The notes under the pieces are model-generated. The model was given only the letters and a program-made list of their open reading frames with translations. It did no database searches and was not told the origin of the DNA. The translations under genes and the position numbers were made by a program. Source: Oryza sativa Japonica Group (Eukaryota; Streptophyta; Magnoliopsida; Poales; Poaceae). From it: a DNA stretch of 64,000 nucleotides. The stretch spans positions 36,919,001-36,983,000 of the forward strand of contig NC_089037.1 in assembly GCF_034140825.1 (NCBI RefSeq), read 5' to 3'. Shown here in pieces: positions 19,001 to 29,997 of this stretch (position 1 is the first letter of the stretch; each line of letters opens with the position of its first letter).

Positions 19001-20403
19001 GAGAGCAATTACAGGATGTTACACCTAAGACTTAGCATTAACTACATCAAAATTTGATTGTTTATTACAGTTCACAGATAATGGATAAAGGGCATAAGCC
19101 TACTGCTACTAAACCCAAACTAACAGAGGCGGTTTGGACAAGGGGAACAAGAAAATGTAGTAAATCGAGGCGGTTTGGACATTTCTGAGACAAGTACAAA
19201 GTTATGTGTGATTAAGTATGCAGTTGAATGCGAACTTTTCTTGCAATCAATTTGATAGGCACTGTTATCTGTTTTCTGGCAAAAACAGACACACCAAAAA
19301 CTTGTGCCGTGAAAATTTTAAGTCATACAAAAATTTTAAGTCTAACAGTAACATTAAAATTTCCCAAATGTAGTATGCGCCCTAGCTAATCATCCATTAG
19401 CAGTAGCAGCCATTAAAAGGATAAGCATTAAGCAATCCACCAATAGATTTACTACTTCCTGGGAAGATAGTAGAATATAAGTGCTCGATGGAGTAAGATC
19501 ATTGGAAGTAAGTGGTAGTGTAGGAGTAGTAGTAAGGGAAGGCAACGTGTTAGTAGAGAAGAGAAGAAACAAGGAAGGGGTCAATGGGAGAGAAAGGGGA
19601 TGGATTCCAGCTTTTTGTCGTCTCACCTGCCACCCTTTTGATCGCTCCATCCATGGCTGCTGCATTCCCGAGGCCGCCGCCGCCGCCGCCGCCGTGTAGA
19701 AGTCGTCGCTGCCGAAACCCTCCTGCTGCTGGCGCTGCTGAGCGTAGAGAGCCGCGGCTGCAGCCAGGGCTTCCGCGTCGGCGTCAGCGCCGCGCGGTTC
19801 GGCCGGATCCAAATCCAACGCCGCAGCCGCCGGCTGGTGGTGGTGGTGCTGCTCCGCGTCCCGCGGCTCCGGGTCGTCGTCGGTGGAGCGTAGGTCGGCA
19901 TCGGCGGCGCGCGTGGCCGCGAGGAGCGCGTTGATGAGATCGTCGCGCTCGGCGGCCTCGCGCTCGAGGCGGTCGACGCGGGCGCGCAGCGCGGCGGCGT
20001 CGGCCTCGGCCTCGGCGAGGCGCGCGCGGAGGGAGGCGGCCTCGTCGGTGGCGGCGGTGGCGCGGGCGAGGAGGCGGCGCTCGTTGTCCATCCAGGAGGC
20101 GCGGTGGCCGGCGAAGATCTCGGCGGCGCGGGCATTGGCGCGGGCGTCGTCGCGGCGGCGCGCGCGCAGCTGGCGGAGCTGGTCCTCGGCGGCGAGGAGG
20201 CGCGTGGCGAGGACGCGGCCGCGGGACTGGAGCGAGGCGAGGTGGCGCGCGGCGGGGGTGCCGCCCGGGAGGGAGGCGAGGAAGAAGGCGAAGCTGAGGC
20301 CGAGATAGGAGGCGAGGGCGTCGCCGCCGGTAGCGGGGTCCTGCGGTGGCGCGGGGCTGGACGCTGGCGGTGGCGTCGGCGGTGGCGGAGCAGCCGCCGC
20401 CAT
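16056..20403 (-). CDS. Conserved plant coiled-coil protein of unknown function, 460 aa
   Basis: Exons 20403-19627, 17228-17173, 17074-16882 and 16412-16056 join in frame with GT-AG borders. I do not recognise a named family. Residues 1-27 are Ala/Pro-rich. Residues about 30-47 (ASYLGLSFAFFLASLPGG) are hydrophobic and could form one membrane segment. Residues about 58-165 form an Arg/Ala/Glu-rich heptad coiled coil, followed by a His-rich and an Ala-rich stretch. The second half (exons 2-4, about 200 aa) is less biased (RESPWKVD, LLEQELINLEKIG, RKQVKRYQTLAGKIDDL) and helical, and is the part most likely conserved between species. The GC-rich first exon against AT-rich later exons is the usual grass gradient. 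Without splicing at 19627 the frame reads on to 337 aa, but the donor GTGAG and the in-frame downstream exons favour the spliced form. Confidence 0.75.
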
Positions 20404-20637
20404 TTTCTCTAGGTTCTACTCCTACTAGTGTAGTGTAGTAGTGTGTGCTCGACTACTAGGAGGAGGAGGAGGAGCTAGCTAGAGAAAGAGAGAGAGTGGT
20501 GGGTGCGTGCGGGCTGAGAAGAGTGGAGAACCTCGGGCCATGTGCACGGCTTTAAATGGGTCGGCTTGGGAACAAGATTATCTGTCGTGATTATAAGGAG
20601 TAGTAGTAATAATCACTTTTCTCCCAATAAGATCTTA

Positions 20638-20899
20638 GGCCTTCTTTACAATTACACAGTTAACGTGTAAATTGCGAGATGAATCTTTTTAAGTCTAATT
20701 ATGTCATGATTTAACAATATGGTGCTACCATAAACACTTGCTAATGATAGATTAATTAGGCTTAATAAACTCGTCTCACAATTTTCTGGCGAAATCTGTA
20801 ATTTGTTTTATTATTAGTCTACGTTTAATACTTCAAATGTGTGTCTATATATCTGATGTGACGATCAAATCCAAAAATTTTCCCCAACTAAACCAGACC
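20638..20899. mobile_element. MITE with AGGCCTT / AGACCT-type ends
   Basis: Carries the inner sequence 'gcgagatgaatctttttaagtctaatta', 'gtgctacc' and 'ctgatgtgacg', shared with the elements at 22317 and 58302. The ends 'ggccttctttacaattaca' and 'ccccaactaaaccagacct' are degenerate inverted termini of the rice 'ggccctgtttagtt' family. Confidence 0.65.
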
Positions 20900-20980
20900 T
20901 TATATGGTGTATTTTGAGATAAAGTGATTACTTCTAGATTTCATAGAAGATTCTCATATTCTAGAATGAAGAAAGTATAG

Positions 20981-21328
20981 GATCTCTTTGAATTAAAGGA
21001 ACTATGAAGGAATTTTATAGGATTGAAATCTATCAAAAATTTTTCTATTTAGCCCTTGGTTTAAAGGATTGAAGTTTTTTCAAATCCTACAAAATTCTTA
21101 TGGGATGGCTTATTGCATAGGATAGGTTTTGGAGGAAACTTAGCAAAAAAAATCCTTTGAGTCTATCTCTCTCATCCGATTATTGTATTTTTCCTGTGAT
21201 CCAATCAAACGATCATTGTTGTGTTTTTCCTGTACTTAGCAATTCGCTATTTTACACTTACATTCCTGTTAGAATTATATGTTTTTTCTATTCTTCTGTT
21301 TTTTTTTGTTACTACGATTCAAAGGGGT
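20981..21328. mobile_element. MITE with 'ctttgaat' inverted ends
   Basis: The left end GGATCTCTTTGAATTAAAGG mirrors the right end CTACGATTCAAAGGGG. The inner sequence 'ggaattttataggattgaaat' and 'tcctacaaaattctt' is typical of a common rice hAT-like MITE. Confidence 0.6.
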
Positions 21329-21502
21329 AGCTACATTCGTTATTAAGGAGCAATGTAAGTGGTGACATCTACCGAGATTGTAATCTATTGGTGAAGTCTA
21401 ATTCAACCGGTAAGGTTCTTGTATTGAAATCTACCCACCACATTAGAGTTAAAAGTGAAGATTACTCGTATTTACATTTAATAATTCTTTTAAAATTTAA
21501 TA

Positions 21503-21733
21503 CTCCCTCCGTTTCAAAATGTTTGACACCGTTGACTTTTTAGCACATGTTTGACCGTTCGTCTTATTAAAAAAAATAAAATATGTAAAACTATATGTGT
21601 ATATGAAAGTATATTTAACAGTGAATCAAATGATATGAAAAGAATAAACAATTACTTAATTTTTTTTAATAAGACGAATGGTCAAACACGTATAAAAAGT
21701 TAATGGTGTCAAACATTTTGAAACGGAGGGAGT
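21503..21733. mobile_element. Stowaway MITE
   Basis: Near-perfect ends CTCCCTCCGTTTCAAAATGT and ACATTTTGAAACGGAGGGAG with TA on both sides. The inner arms are complementary, so it folds end to end. This intact look suggests a recent insertion compared with the copy at 5211. Confidence 0.93.
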
Positions 21734-22316
21734 AGTTCTTTTAAAGGTACATGTATTTGATACCCGTCGATAACAAGATGATTTGCCTATAGGCTATATA
21801 TAGTGGTTACGTTAATCTCAATACACGCCCCGTCCAAGCTTCTAATTCGTCAACCTCAACTTTTGCCAATATGGTCTCTCGAAGGAGCCCACTGGCGTTT
21901 CGATCTTGGGGGTAAAAATATTGTTATCACTGGGTAAGAAAAAACTCACAACAAAGTGTCAAAACAGTTACTATAATAGAGGGTGATTAATAAGGGTAGT
22001 AGTTTGAGCTGTGGTAGAGTAGTAGAGTGTGGCCGGCGAGCGACGATGCATGCGTACATGCATTACGCGGGGCGGGGCTGTGTGGTCCGATGAGGCAACT
22101 ACTTTTCCCTGCTTATCTCATCTCATCTGACACAACAAAGCGAAATGCCAATCAATCAGCCAAATGAAAAGGTGGTTACCGTGCGATGCGGACAATGACA
22201 TGTGGGCCCCGGGCGTTACTTCCCGTGACCATCGCTGTCAAATCTCGCTGAATTAATTAAGGTAAGGCTGCCCCCTCCTTCTTTGCTGTCATTGTCTCCA
22301 CCATCTGCGAAGCTAA

Positions 22317-22664
22317 GGGGGCTGTTTAGTTTCCAGTTACTTATTCAAGTACCTGTCACATCGGATGTTTGGACACTAATTTAGAGTATTAAACATATAC
22401 TAATTACAAAACCTATTCCATAAGCTTAGACTAATTCGCGAGACGAATCTTTTGAGTCTAATTACGCCATGATTTTGACAATGTGATGCTACACTAAACT
22501 TTTGATAATTATGAATTAATTAGACTTAAAAAAATCTTCTCGCGGATTAGCTCTTATTTATGAAATTAGTTTTTTTATTAATCTATGTTTAATACTCTAA
22601 ATTAGGGTCCAAACATCCGATGTGACATGGGCTAAAAAGTTTTTAGTCCCGTCTAAACACCCCC
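22317..22664. mobile_element. MITE with GGGGCTGTTTAGT ends and TAA target
   Basis: The left end GGGGCTGTTTAGTTTCC mirrors the right end GTCCCGTCTAAACACCCC. TAA sits at 22314-22316 and 22665-22667. The inner sequences 'cgcgagacgaatcttttgag' and 'ccgatgtgacatggg' are family hallmarks. 348 bp, non-coding. Confidence 0.85.
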
Positions 22665-25165
22665 TAAGCTAAACAACAGATCAGATCACCAAACAAAGAA
22701 AGAGCAGATGAGTAGACTCGTGCAGTCGTGCTAAGCTGAAACCAAATTACTGTTGCTGCCTGTGCTACTACAGATAGACAAACACAGCCAACGGCTCTTG
22801 ATGACGCTTTGTCCTTTGCATATTACGCTGCCTGCCCGCTCTGTAGTCTGTAGTCTGTACCCTCCACTGGCTGCGGCTGGCCCCCCTGCATCGCCACCAT
22901 GACCAGCCCACAGCTAGCACACACACACCAGCCTTACATGATGCACAAACGAAAAGGAAGAGCTATAATGTGCAAAATCTGAATTGATCAGGGACATGAA
23001 TGACCCTATTCAACATTATAAGATGCAGAAAATCCAGACATATGCTAATAACATGCACAATGGCAGCTGTATCAAAATCACTTTGCATTCACAAGTTTTC
23101 ATAGTTGCTATCATTCATGCACGAGGCATTGTACCTTTGATTGGAAGATCCTGCTGGTCTCATATGTCAGTGAAGTCAGCAAGGGTCATTTATCACCTAC
23201 AGTGCCATGTTCAATGTAGCAAGATCACAGTACCTCATTTATCACTACATGAGCACCATCCAAGCCAACTAGTAGTAGGTAAGTATTTTGCAGATACAGA
23301 TCGGGAACCAACATGAAGATCTAGTGGAATAATGTTGAAGCCTTCAGAAAGAAAAAACAAGAACCCACATTACTGGAAGTTCCTCTCAGAATCACACAAT
23401 TCAAGAGCACCTGGACTTCATACGCAGCAAGGGTTTGCAGGAATCATGTTTCTGCATCAGTGCTTGGTGAATCTGAGACTGAACCAACACCAACAAGGAT
23501 TCTACATAATTCCCAGCGTAGGGTTGTGGCAAGTCATATATTATGTGATATAAACAGCAGCATCTGAATACACAGAATGGAATCTGCACCAAATGTGACT
23601 GGCTCCAACTACATGTTACCTGATCCAACTGCAAACATTATTTACAGTATAATAGTTGAGGTAAGGCAGTCATCCGTGCAAAACAAACATCAGACATGCT
23701 TGCAGGTTGTACTAAAAAAAAAAACTCCCTATTTATTTGAAATGCCAACAGTACCTTCCAAACCACAAAACACATATCCTTATTCATTGCCTTCAGGAAT
23801 CTCAATGGTTTTGGAGTTCGCTTATGGGGCACAAAATATTGGCAGTCATATATTTGGAGCACAAACTCTCGGCTAAAACTGAAACATTATGTATTGATAT
23901 TCAACATGTTTCGAAATCCTCAGCAGGCGACAGATAATCTCTGAGACAATATGTATATTCTAAGGGCATTCGTTTAGCATATTAATGGTTGACAAAAAAA
24001 AACTTGCTTCCTATCAATACTGTTTGTGACAAAGTGTTTCTTAGGAACAAAAAAGATAATTAACAATGAACACTAATCTAAACAGAGAAGAGGACATAAT
24101 GTAGCTGTAGAATCTTGGTGCAACACAGAACAGATGCTCAGATTCAGAGTTTTTCTTTTTATACACAGAGGCTGCAGATTTGCATTGTTTTCTTGGTAAT
24201 TTACTTTTTCATCACTATTTAGAACTAAGCTATTCACTTTCTTCCCTGCTCCAGGTAATATACAGTACGCTAGGACAGTCAATGTGTGCATCAGCTATAA
24301 AAGCCTAACATCATGAATAATAGAAACAACTAGCAAAAAAGTGCTGGATTATGGGATTGATTGATGGAAACTGGCATGAAAAGTTTCAGGTCGGTCAAAC
24401 AGAAACATTTTGCATTGGAAGAATGGTCCACAAGACATACGTAAGAAAGGCCTAAGATGTTTACAATTTCCATTGGACATAAATCCAGGACAGAATGACA
24501 GAAAGACAATATTATATTTTGTATAATTCCATAGACCTGGATGTACTGGTATCACTTAAAAAAATACAATAATCCCAGTTATTCAATTATGTTGTCACCC
24601 TTCGTGAAGAATAATGGAAGGAAGAATAGGGAAAGCGCACATGAAGAAAACAGAGTAGACACGAATACAAACAAAGCTGAGAAGCTTAACTGGTAGTGTA
24701 AGTTATAGATATCAAACATAATCTTAAATAGAAGCGTTCATGCAATATTTAGACACCTTGCATCTTTCAAAAAATACATTGTCAGTTAGCTAAATGTAAA
24801 AAATGGTTTGCTGATGCAAACAGCAAAGACATTCTGCTCAAGGCCTCAAAATATAGTAAAATTAACCATACAGACACGCTCAAACTGTCATACAATATGT
24901 CTATAACACAGAAAAGTGCTAGAAAGATATATATTTGCAGACAGTTAATTAGCATTGGTAAATGGTAATTAAAAATGACCATAATTTCTGAATTGAGAAG
25001 CCCCCATAAAATTTGTATGGATAACATCATGCAGGATTGAACGAGGAACTCATGATCATTTAATGTACAGAAAACCTGATGAAGTTACAACATTTCCTAA
25101 AGCAGAAGGATTAAGAACCTGTATCACAGTCAAAACTGGAATTCTTGTGGTATGCCGAATAAGAG

Positions 25166-28033
25166 CTAAAGGGCTTCTCTGATCTGAAAAGTCTTCAAAA
25201 TAGCTCTAGCTTTATCATATTCATTCAGTTCTACCAATATGTCTTTCAAACGACGAGCCAGCCCACGTGTCTCTTCCTCACTTATGCCTGACATGTGTCG
25301 CCTCTCCAACTTGTTTCCTAGTTCTACCACGAGATCTATGAAAGGCTGCAACTTTTGGCTTGGTGAAGACCACACTCCTTTAAGTAATGCAGATATCCGC
25401 TCAGCCCTAGCAATTGCATCATGGGCATCCAAAATGATACTCTTCATATGAGGAAGAATTTTCCCCTTCAACAATTCTTCCAGAGCAAGCTTCTCTAAAA
25501 CAGGTTTTGCAAAAATATCCTTCCACAAACACACATTTTTAAGAAGACGTATCGCAACTCCAAATCTATGAGCAGCATACTGCGAAGCACCTGGAACAGT
25601 CCTTGTCACCATTGATCCCCAAGCTGGCACTGAAATGTCAGCAATGGCCTCAGTCAGACGACTATTGACAGCGGCCAATAGTTGATGCAATGCCTTGCTT
25701 GAGGTTGGTAAATAGCTAATGACCATATTAATTGCATCCACAGCGTTTTTGGTTCTTTGGGTGCTTAAAATATCCCAACAGTGCATAATACGGTGGTGCA
25801 AAATAGGAAGAGCCACCTTCTCTACTAATACTGGAATGAGGTCCTTGTCCACATTGTTAGGGTCAGTGCCACTTTCACTGTTTTGCTCACCATAATCAAA
25901 AAGAATCTTGTGCCACTCCATGCCAAAGAAATCAGTTGTTTCATGGAGAGGATCCCACTTCAAAAGCTCCAGTCTGACATAAGGGGTGAACACAGATGGC
26001 GCACTCAGAGCTACATGAGCATCTCGGTAAGCCAGAGGATACTGAGTTTTCCATCCTTCAAACTTGTCCTTAACAATTCTAAGGCTTGAGTATTCCTCGG
26101 CAGCATCACTGAATACAAGATCAGCAGTCTTGAGCAACTCATCACGGCTGGACAGATAGGCACTGCTCTCACTATCACTCTCATCAGTGCTTAGTTCCCC
26201 TTCGATATGTTCATTATTTGCACTCCTCCCTTCAGATGACAACCTTTTAGATTCTGATCGAATTTTTCTTCGCCTCCTGTCTTCTTCCCTACGCTTAAGA
26301 TCCATTCGCTTCTGCATATTGATATCTCTGCCGAATTCATCCAGCTCAGGTGGTAGGTTTGAACTTTCCCTAGCAGCAGCTGCCGCCGCTTGTGCAGCAT
26401 TAGATGCAGCAGATAGATAAGCTGAGCTTGATCCTTTGCTAAGGACAGATACTGCTGCATTGACGGCAGCTTCGATAACACTTGATTCATCAGCTAGATC
26501 AGCTGCCCTCCTCTCTGAGACAGCAGTCACTCGATTCTCATGCAGCTTCTGCATGTGCTCCTCCAATTCCTCTATATAGAATGCCTTATCATTCAAGAAA
26601 TCACACATGACAGAAATGTAATTTCGGAGCTCCTGCATGTACACAAACTTCCTTTCTGCATCTTGTAAACCACTCTCAAGGCTAGATATCTCTGAAAGAG
26701 CTTCAGTAAGATGTGTGTCAGTCTTGACTAAAGCATCCACTGTTGTCTTATGGGTCTCCTTAAGCTTCCTGATGTTCTCCTGCAGGGCTTTGCTTGCTAC
26801 ATCAGCTTGTTGAGCGATTGACAGGAACTCTGCACTCCCAGATGCAAAAATAGAAGTCCCAGGCAAAACCCCGCTAAAGGAAGGCTGGTAACGGGGATCG
26901 ATTGAGTATCCGGATGGTTGCGGCTGGACCTGCACAGGAGCTGGTCCACCATTCGCTGCTCTCTGAGCAGAAGCATCATCCACCCTCCTACCAAGCCCCT
27001 TCCTGAACTGCTCCTCCTCCCATTTCCTCTCTTCCTCATCCTCATCGTCATCCTTTTCATCCTCAACCTCCCTGAAACCATCATTGATAACCCCCAAACT
27101 GGCAGCAGGACCTCTATTATTGATCACGCCAAATACACCTTTCGTGCTCCTCTGGCTATCTGACTTCTCAGCGTACATTGCAATACGGCCGCGTGTCTCA
27201 TCATCATCCTCGTCGCTGGATCCACCAGCAGCTTCACGACTGCTAAGCACACCACCTCCATCAAGGGAGATGTAATCCGGTGCTGCATGCCTCGGCTGTT
27301 GAAGCTGCTGCCGCTTTGCTCGGATAGCTTCAATTGTTGCGCGGTCAGGTATGACTGGTCCTTCTTCCTCCTCCTCCTCTTCCTCTGACTCATCTTCGTC
27401 TTTGTCCTCGTTCTGCGATGGATTCCTTGGTCCAATGCTAGCTTGTGACATAGGTTTTACCAGACCTTTGAGAATCACCACGGGCTCTACAGCAGCAGCA
27501 GTGGTGTTTGTAGCAGGAGCAGGACTGGCGGCAGCTCCAGGCAAACGCTGTCGTGGGGCTTCAGCGGTTGGAGGGGGAGGGGGCGGCGGTGCACGCATGA
27601 GGCTCCCAGGGAGTGGGCGGGCGTTCTTCTGGAGCTCACGGAGGCGCTCCGGCGTGTACTCTCCAGCATGCGACTGGAAGTTGGACGGCTTCGGCGCGGG
27701 AACCGCCGCTGCCACGGCCGTAGAGCTCTTGAGGCGGTCCCTGGCGGGCGTGAGGCGGTGGAGAGTCGCCGCAGCTGGCGATGCCGTGCGGGCCTGCCGG
27801 ACCGTAGCAGCCGGGCGGCGGCGCTGCGACAAAGGTCCCTCCTCGGCGTCATCGTCGTCCTCGTCCTCGACGAAGCTGAGGCGGCTCGCGCCCTGACGTC
27901 TCGGCGACCTGGGCTTGGGAACGGGAGGGGTTTGGGTCTTGGTGGCTGTGGGCTTGGAGTTGCTCGAGTCGTCCCCGTAGGCGTCCTCGGCGTCGTCCGT
28001 GCGGCGGCGGAAGTTCTTCCGGTGGCTGCTCAT
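25166..28033 (-). CDS. ILP1: ILP1 / PAXBP1 homologue (GCFC-domain protein), 955 aa
   Basis: A single uninterrupted exon. The start MSSHRKNFRRR and the acidic, low-complexity N-terminus (about 1-330) with the conserved 'GPVIPDRATIEAIRAKRQ' block near 220-240 are typical of the GC-rich-sequence DNA-binding factor family. A long coiled coil spans about 408-505 (KALQENIRKLKETH ... YIEELEEHMQKLHENR). A basic RRREEDRRRRK segment follows, then the GCFC core at about 630-900 (LVFSDAAEEYSSL, PYVRLELLKWDPL, AIRLLKNVCLWKDIF). In Arabidopsis ILP1 was found as a repressor affecting endoreduplication and later as a partner of NTR1 in the intron-lariat spliceosome. The length is near the Arabidopsis protein (about 900 aa, from memory). 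It shares a short divergent promoter with the TMEM70-like gene. Confidence 0.93.
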   Translation of the reverse strand: MSSHRKNFRRRTDDAEDAYGDDSSNSKPTATKTQTPPVPKPRSPRRQGASRLSFVEDEDDDDAEEGPLSQRRRPAATVRQARTASPAAATLHRLTPARDRLKSSTAVAAAVPAPKPSNFQSHAGEYTPERLRELQKNARPLPGSLMRAPPPPPPPTAEAPRQRLPGAAASPAPATNTTAAAVEPVVILKGLVKPMSQASIGPRNPSQNEDKDEDESEEEEEEEEGPVIPDRATIEAIRAKRQQLQQPRHAAPDYISLDGGGVLSSREAAGGSSDEDDDETRGRIAMYAEKSDSQRSTKGVFGVINNRGPAASLGVINDGFREVEDEKDDDEDEEERKWEEEQFRKGLGRRVDDASAQRAANGGPAPVQVQPQPSGYSIDPRYQPSFSGVLPGTSIFASGSAEFLSIAQQADVASKALQENIRKLKETHKTTVDALVKTDTHLTEALSEISSLESGLQDAERKFVYMQELRNYISVMCDFLNDKAFYIEELEEHMQKLHENRVTAVSERRAADLADESSVIEAAVNAAVSVLSKGSSSAYLSAASNAAQAAAAAARESSNLPPELDEFGRDINMQKRMDLKRREEDRRRRKIRSESKRLSSEGRSANNEHIEGELSTDESDSESSAYLSSRDELLKTADLVFSDAAEEYSSLRIVKDKFEGWKTQYPLAYRDAHVALSAPSVFTPYVRLELLKWDPLHETTDFFGMEWHKILFDYGEQNSESGTDPNNVDKDLIPVLVEKVALPILHHRIMHCWDILSTQRTKNAVDAINMVISYLPTSSKALHQLLAAVNSRLTEAIADISVPAWGSMVTRTVPGASQYAAHRFGVAIRLLKNVCLWKDIFAKPVLEKLALEELLKGKILPHMKSIILDAHDAIARAERISALLKGVWSSPSQKLQPFIDLVVELGNKLERRHMSGISEEETRGLARRLKDILVELNEYDKARAILKTFQIREAL

Positions 28034-28102
28034 CCCGCCCGCTCGCCACGACGGAGCGGCGACCAGGGGTAAAAAAAATCTGCCTAGTTTGGGGAACTCT
28101 AT

Positions 28103-28405
28103 TAGGGTTTGTGCCTAGAAAAAACCTTGGGTTCGAGTAGTGAGGTAATAATCAGGTAAGAGAAGAAGGGAATCTCACCGGCGGCGACGGGCGGCGGCTA
28201 GGGTTCCGGCGGTGCGGAGTGTGGAGATCCGCGTGCAAAGAGAGAGAAAGATGGGAGGAAGGCGAAGAGGTTTCTGGATCCGGATCCAATAAGAAACCGC
28301 CTCCCAGCTAAGGCCTGGCCCATATCGGCCCATGTGGTGTAAGTTTAGGCCCGCTCCGCTTCGTCTCCTCTTGGCCTCTCCTCCATCCCTTCGGAAAAAC
28401 CCTAG
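28103..28405. promoter_or_regulatory. Divergent promoter of ILP1 and the TMEM70-like gene
   Basis: The two start codons are 401 bp apart. GGCCCA occurs at 28317-28322 and 28327-28332, and AGGCCC at 28347-28352 (site II type). Telo-box AAACCCTA lies at 28397-28404 on the plus strand and 28103-28110 on the minus strand, one near each gene. No clear TATA box. These motifs are known to pair in promoters of growth-linked plant genes. Confidence 0.6.
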
Positions 28406-28434
28406 CAAATCCCCGCCTCGATCGGAAGGAGACC

Positions 28435-29997
28435 ATGGCGACGGCGAGGCTCCGATCCGCCTCCTCCCTCCGCGGGGTCCTCCTCCGCCACTGCTCCGTG
28501 GGAACCACCTCGCCGCCGCAAGTTTTCTCCCGCGTCTCAGGTTCGCCTCATGCTTCGAATCTCTCCCCCCGTGGTTCTCTCCATAGTTAAATCTGATCCG
28601 CGTGGTAGTGCCCAGCTATGAGCTGCGAAATTGTTGTGAGAACGGGCATACGATTCCATGGTGCACAAGTTCGGTTCTAGTTTGATTAGGTCCTGGGCTC
28701 CTGGAGGTGCTGTGCCCTCTATGTAGTGCTAATGTTATCTGACTGACTAGCTATATGTTCTTCTATGTTGTGAGTAATCTCGGAATTTCCAAGTTAGATT
28801 GTAGTTGGTGGTTAGACTTCGGTGAGAGTGCATGTGTCAATGAAAAGGTAGTTTAAATGACAGTCCTCCACATCTATTTCAGGGATGATTTTTTCTAACT
28901 CCACCCACAATCCAACATAATCTGTGGATTCAAGCTTCTACCTTGAATTTCATGATTTATTATCTGCTATTCTCTACATATTACTCTCGTGAGCCCCCAA
29001 TACCTCTTTCGGTTTCACATGATTTAGTTTTGCCAGTTACATGTGTCTAATTGTACTGTATTGAGGTGCATTTGTTAGGAAGATGTGTTATAGTAATTCA
29101 ACAGGGCGCATGGTTGAAGTCCAATTTACCACTGTATGTTACCTCAAAATGCTTAATAGCGTAATGATCTTCCTTTCTGAAAGCAACATGCTCCTTTGCT
29201 AACTTAATGGTTTCTGAACCATTATCTTGGATAGCCGAAGTATATAGATTTGCATTCTTATTTTTTTTATAGGTGTCAAAAATCCGATTAAAGTCAGCTA
29301 ACTGTCCTTTACATTATCAGATCTTCAGGCTCCTGGATGTATTGCATGGAAGCATTTCTCAACATTCAAGCCTAATCCTCTTCCAAAACTTGATGGCCTT
29401 GGTTCAGTCACTTGTTTGTACAGTCAGGCAAGATGGGCTTCTCAAGCTGCTGCTGTTAAAGAAACTGAAAATAGTGGCAGCAAGATAAGCATTGGGCCAA
29501 AATCCAAGCAGATCAAGGAAGATGACAAAGATGACAGGCTAGTTTACCAGGGACCTATATCATCGACCATAAGAAAAGTGAAGCTTCTTTCTCTGTCCAC
29601 CTGCTGTCTCTCTGTGTCGCTTGGCCCTGTGATAACATTCATGACATCCCCAGATATGAATGTAATCCTCAAGGGCGCTGTTGCATCCACTGTCATTTTC
29701 CTCAGTGCTACCACAACGGCAGCCTTACACTGGTTTGTGAGCCCGTACATTCACAAGCTCAGGTGGCGACCAGGTTCAGATAGCTTTGAAGCAGAGATTA
29801 TGTCATGGCTGGCTACACCCCTCACAAGGACAATCAAGTTTGCTGATGTCAGGCCTCCAGAGACCAACAGACCTTTTGTCACTTTTAGGGCTGAAGGGAA
29901 CTTCTATTTTGTTGATGCCGAGCACTTCCCGAACAAGGCTTTGTTGGCGAGGCTTACTCCCAAGCACCCTAATGAGTCTGCATTCAAGAACTTGTGA
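28435..29997 (+). CDS. TMEM70-like mitochondrial membrane protein, 260 aa
   Basis: Exons 28435-28540 and 29321-29997, joined in frame with donor AG/GTTCGC and acceptor TTATCAG. The N-terminus MATARLRSASSLRGVLLRHC is Arg/Ser/Leu-rich without acids, like a mitochondrial presequence. The family core starts at LVYQGPISSTIRKVK (109-123). Two membrane helices follow at about 122-143 and 150-175, then HKLRWRPGSDSFEAEIMSW and a C-terminal soluble part ending NESAFKNL. Human TMEM70 is an inner-membrane factor for assembly of ATP synthase (and complex I); the same role here is inference. The nearer acceptor at 29272 would bring an early stop, so the TTATCAG site is preferred. Confidence 0.88.

Larger units (their letters stand above)
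20404..25165. other. MITE-rich gap, no coding gene seen
   Basis: Separates the 5' end of the coiled-coil gene from the 3' end of ILP1. It holds five or more MITEs between 20638 and 22664. From about 22980 to 24600 the sequence is unique-looking and AT-rich with short open frames only. A donor-like CAG/GTTCTT on the minus strand near 25117 lies about 50 nt after the ILP1 stop, so part of this stretch may be spliced ILP1 3' UTR; this is inference. Confidence 0.5.

Noticed and set aside
22984-24555. Possible extra gene between 22.9 and 24.6 kb
   Set aside because: Only short frames on both strands with no domain. Spliced ILP1 3' UTR is a simpler explanation but is unproven.
25239-28072. Several plus-strand open frames inside ILP1
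   Set aside because: All are antisense to the 955-codon ILP1 exon and have no domain.
29272-29320. Earlier acceptor for exon 2 of the TMEM70-like gene
   Set aside because: Using TTTATAG at 29272 meets a stop within ten codons. The TTATCAG acceptor keeps the frame.
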